From Deltaproteobacteria bacterium (GTDB lineage: Bacteria; Myxococcota_A; Polyangia; Polyangiales; Ga0077539), in assembly GCA_947494865.1 (NCBI GenBank), contig CANMAT010000228.1, positions 1-6,401 on the forward strand: a stretch of 6,401 nt of DNA, in the 5' to 3' direction. Position 1 is the first letter of the stretch. Every line of letters starts with the position of its first letter. Position numbers and translations under genes: made by a program. Below the pieces are notes generated by a model, which did no database searches, had not been told where the DNA came from, and worked only from the letters and a program-made list of their open reading frames with translations. Positions 6,128 through 6,401 of the stretch are shown piece after piece.

Positions 6128-6401
6128 GTGAAGTACCTCGTCACCGGCGCTACGGGCTTTCTCGGTTCTCACCTCGCGCTCTCGCTCGCCGCGCAGGGCC
6201 ACCAGGTCGTCGCCATGGCGCGCTCCACGGTGCGCGCGCCCTCGCACGCGAACATCACCGCGGTGAAGGGCGACATCCTCGACGCCGCCGCGCTGCGCGC
6301 GCACACCGCGGGCTGCGACGGCGTGTTTCACTGCACGGGCCGCGTGTCGCGCGACCCCGCCGACTCCACCATGCTGTGGGAGACGCACGTGCTCGGCACC
6401 C
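6128..6401 (+). CDS. Extended short-chain dehydrogenase, dihydroflavonol reductase/NAD-epimerase type (N-terminal fragment)
   Basis: GTG at 6128 opens a frame that runs off the right edge after 91 complete codons. The protein starts VKYLVTGATGFLGSHLALSL, with the TGxxGxxG dinucleotide-binding loop of extended SDRs at residues 6-13. It continues with a basic residue after the second strand (MARS), VKGDIL with the conserved Asp, GCDGVFHCTGRVSR, and an end (HVLGT) corresponding to the usual N-V-x-G-T helix. This order is typical of dihydroflavonol-4-reductase-like and hopanoid-associated sugar epimerase (HpnA-like) SDRs, which act on NAD(P)H and a small hydroxylated or carbonyl substrate in the cytoplasm. 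The catalytic Y-x-x-x-K lies outside the window, so neither substrate nor activity can be assigned. No other in-frame start lies nearby; AGG at 6116-6118 is only a weak ribosome binding site. It is divergent from the JmjC gene. Confidence 0.85.
   Translation, partial: MKYLVTGATGFLGSHLALSLAAQGHQVVAMARSTVRAPSHANITAVKGDILDAAALRAHTAGCDGVFHCTGRVSRDPADSTMLWETHVLGT

Noticed and set aside
6083..6388. N-terminal extension of the JmjC protein to an upstream start at 6388
   Set aside because: It would overlap the divergent SDR coding sequence, whose Rossmann motif is clear. The ATG at 6082 has a good Shine-Dalgarno.

Overview
The window is very GC-rich and densely coding, with a strong preference for G or C at third codon positions, GTG as well as ATG starts, and long multidomain proteins. 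Together with a bacterial lipid megaenzyme made of a fatty acyl reductase, an acyl ligase, a carrier protein, an acyltransferase and a sterol-carrier domain, this suggests a large-genome myxobacterium-like organism (Myxococcota). That placement is inferred from composition and gene content; there is no rRNA or other phylogenetic marker here.

Layout: (1) Positions 2-211, plus strand: the C-terminal end of a RimJ/RimL-type GNAT acetyltransferase, cut by the left edge. (2) Positions 212-481: the only sizeable non-coding stretch. It holds a 24-bp near-identical direct repeat, two tandem copies of a perfect palindrome (TTCCAGGCGCCTGGAA), and a 14-bp palindrome (TCACGCGCGCGTGA) over the likely start codon of the next gene. 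(3) Positions 482-5140, plus strand: one gene of about 1552 codons encoding five consecutive lipid domains: alcohol-forming fatty acyl-CoA reductase with its C-terminal 'Sterile' domain, long-chain acyl-CoA synthetase/adenylation domain, acyl carrier protein, PlsC-type glycerol-phosphate acyltransferase, and SCP2 lipid carrier. (4) Positions 5147-6082, minus strand: a JmjC/Cupin_4 protein of the ribosomal-oxygenase type, convergent with the megaenzyme with 6 bp between the stop codons. (5) Positions 6128-6401, plus strand: the N-terminus of an extended short-chain dehydrogenase (dihydroflavonol reductase/epimerase type), divergent from the JmjC gene across 45 bp and cut by the right edge.

The megaenzyme is the highlight. 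Its domains can, in principle, activate a free fatty acid, hold it on the carrier protein, reduce an acyl thioester to a fatty alcohol, and transfer acyl groups to a glycerophosphate-type acceptor. That is the chemistry needed for ether or otherwise alkyl-modified lipids. From memory, the domain content resembles the ElbD multifunctional enzyme of myxobacterial ether-lipid synthesis; I could not verify this by alignment. The neighbouring genes give no obvious pathway support: the GNAT and JmjC proteins look like protein-modifying enzymes, and the last gene is an SDR of unknown substrate.
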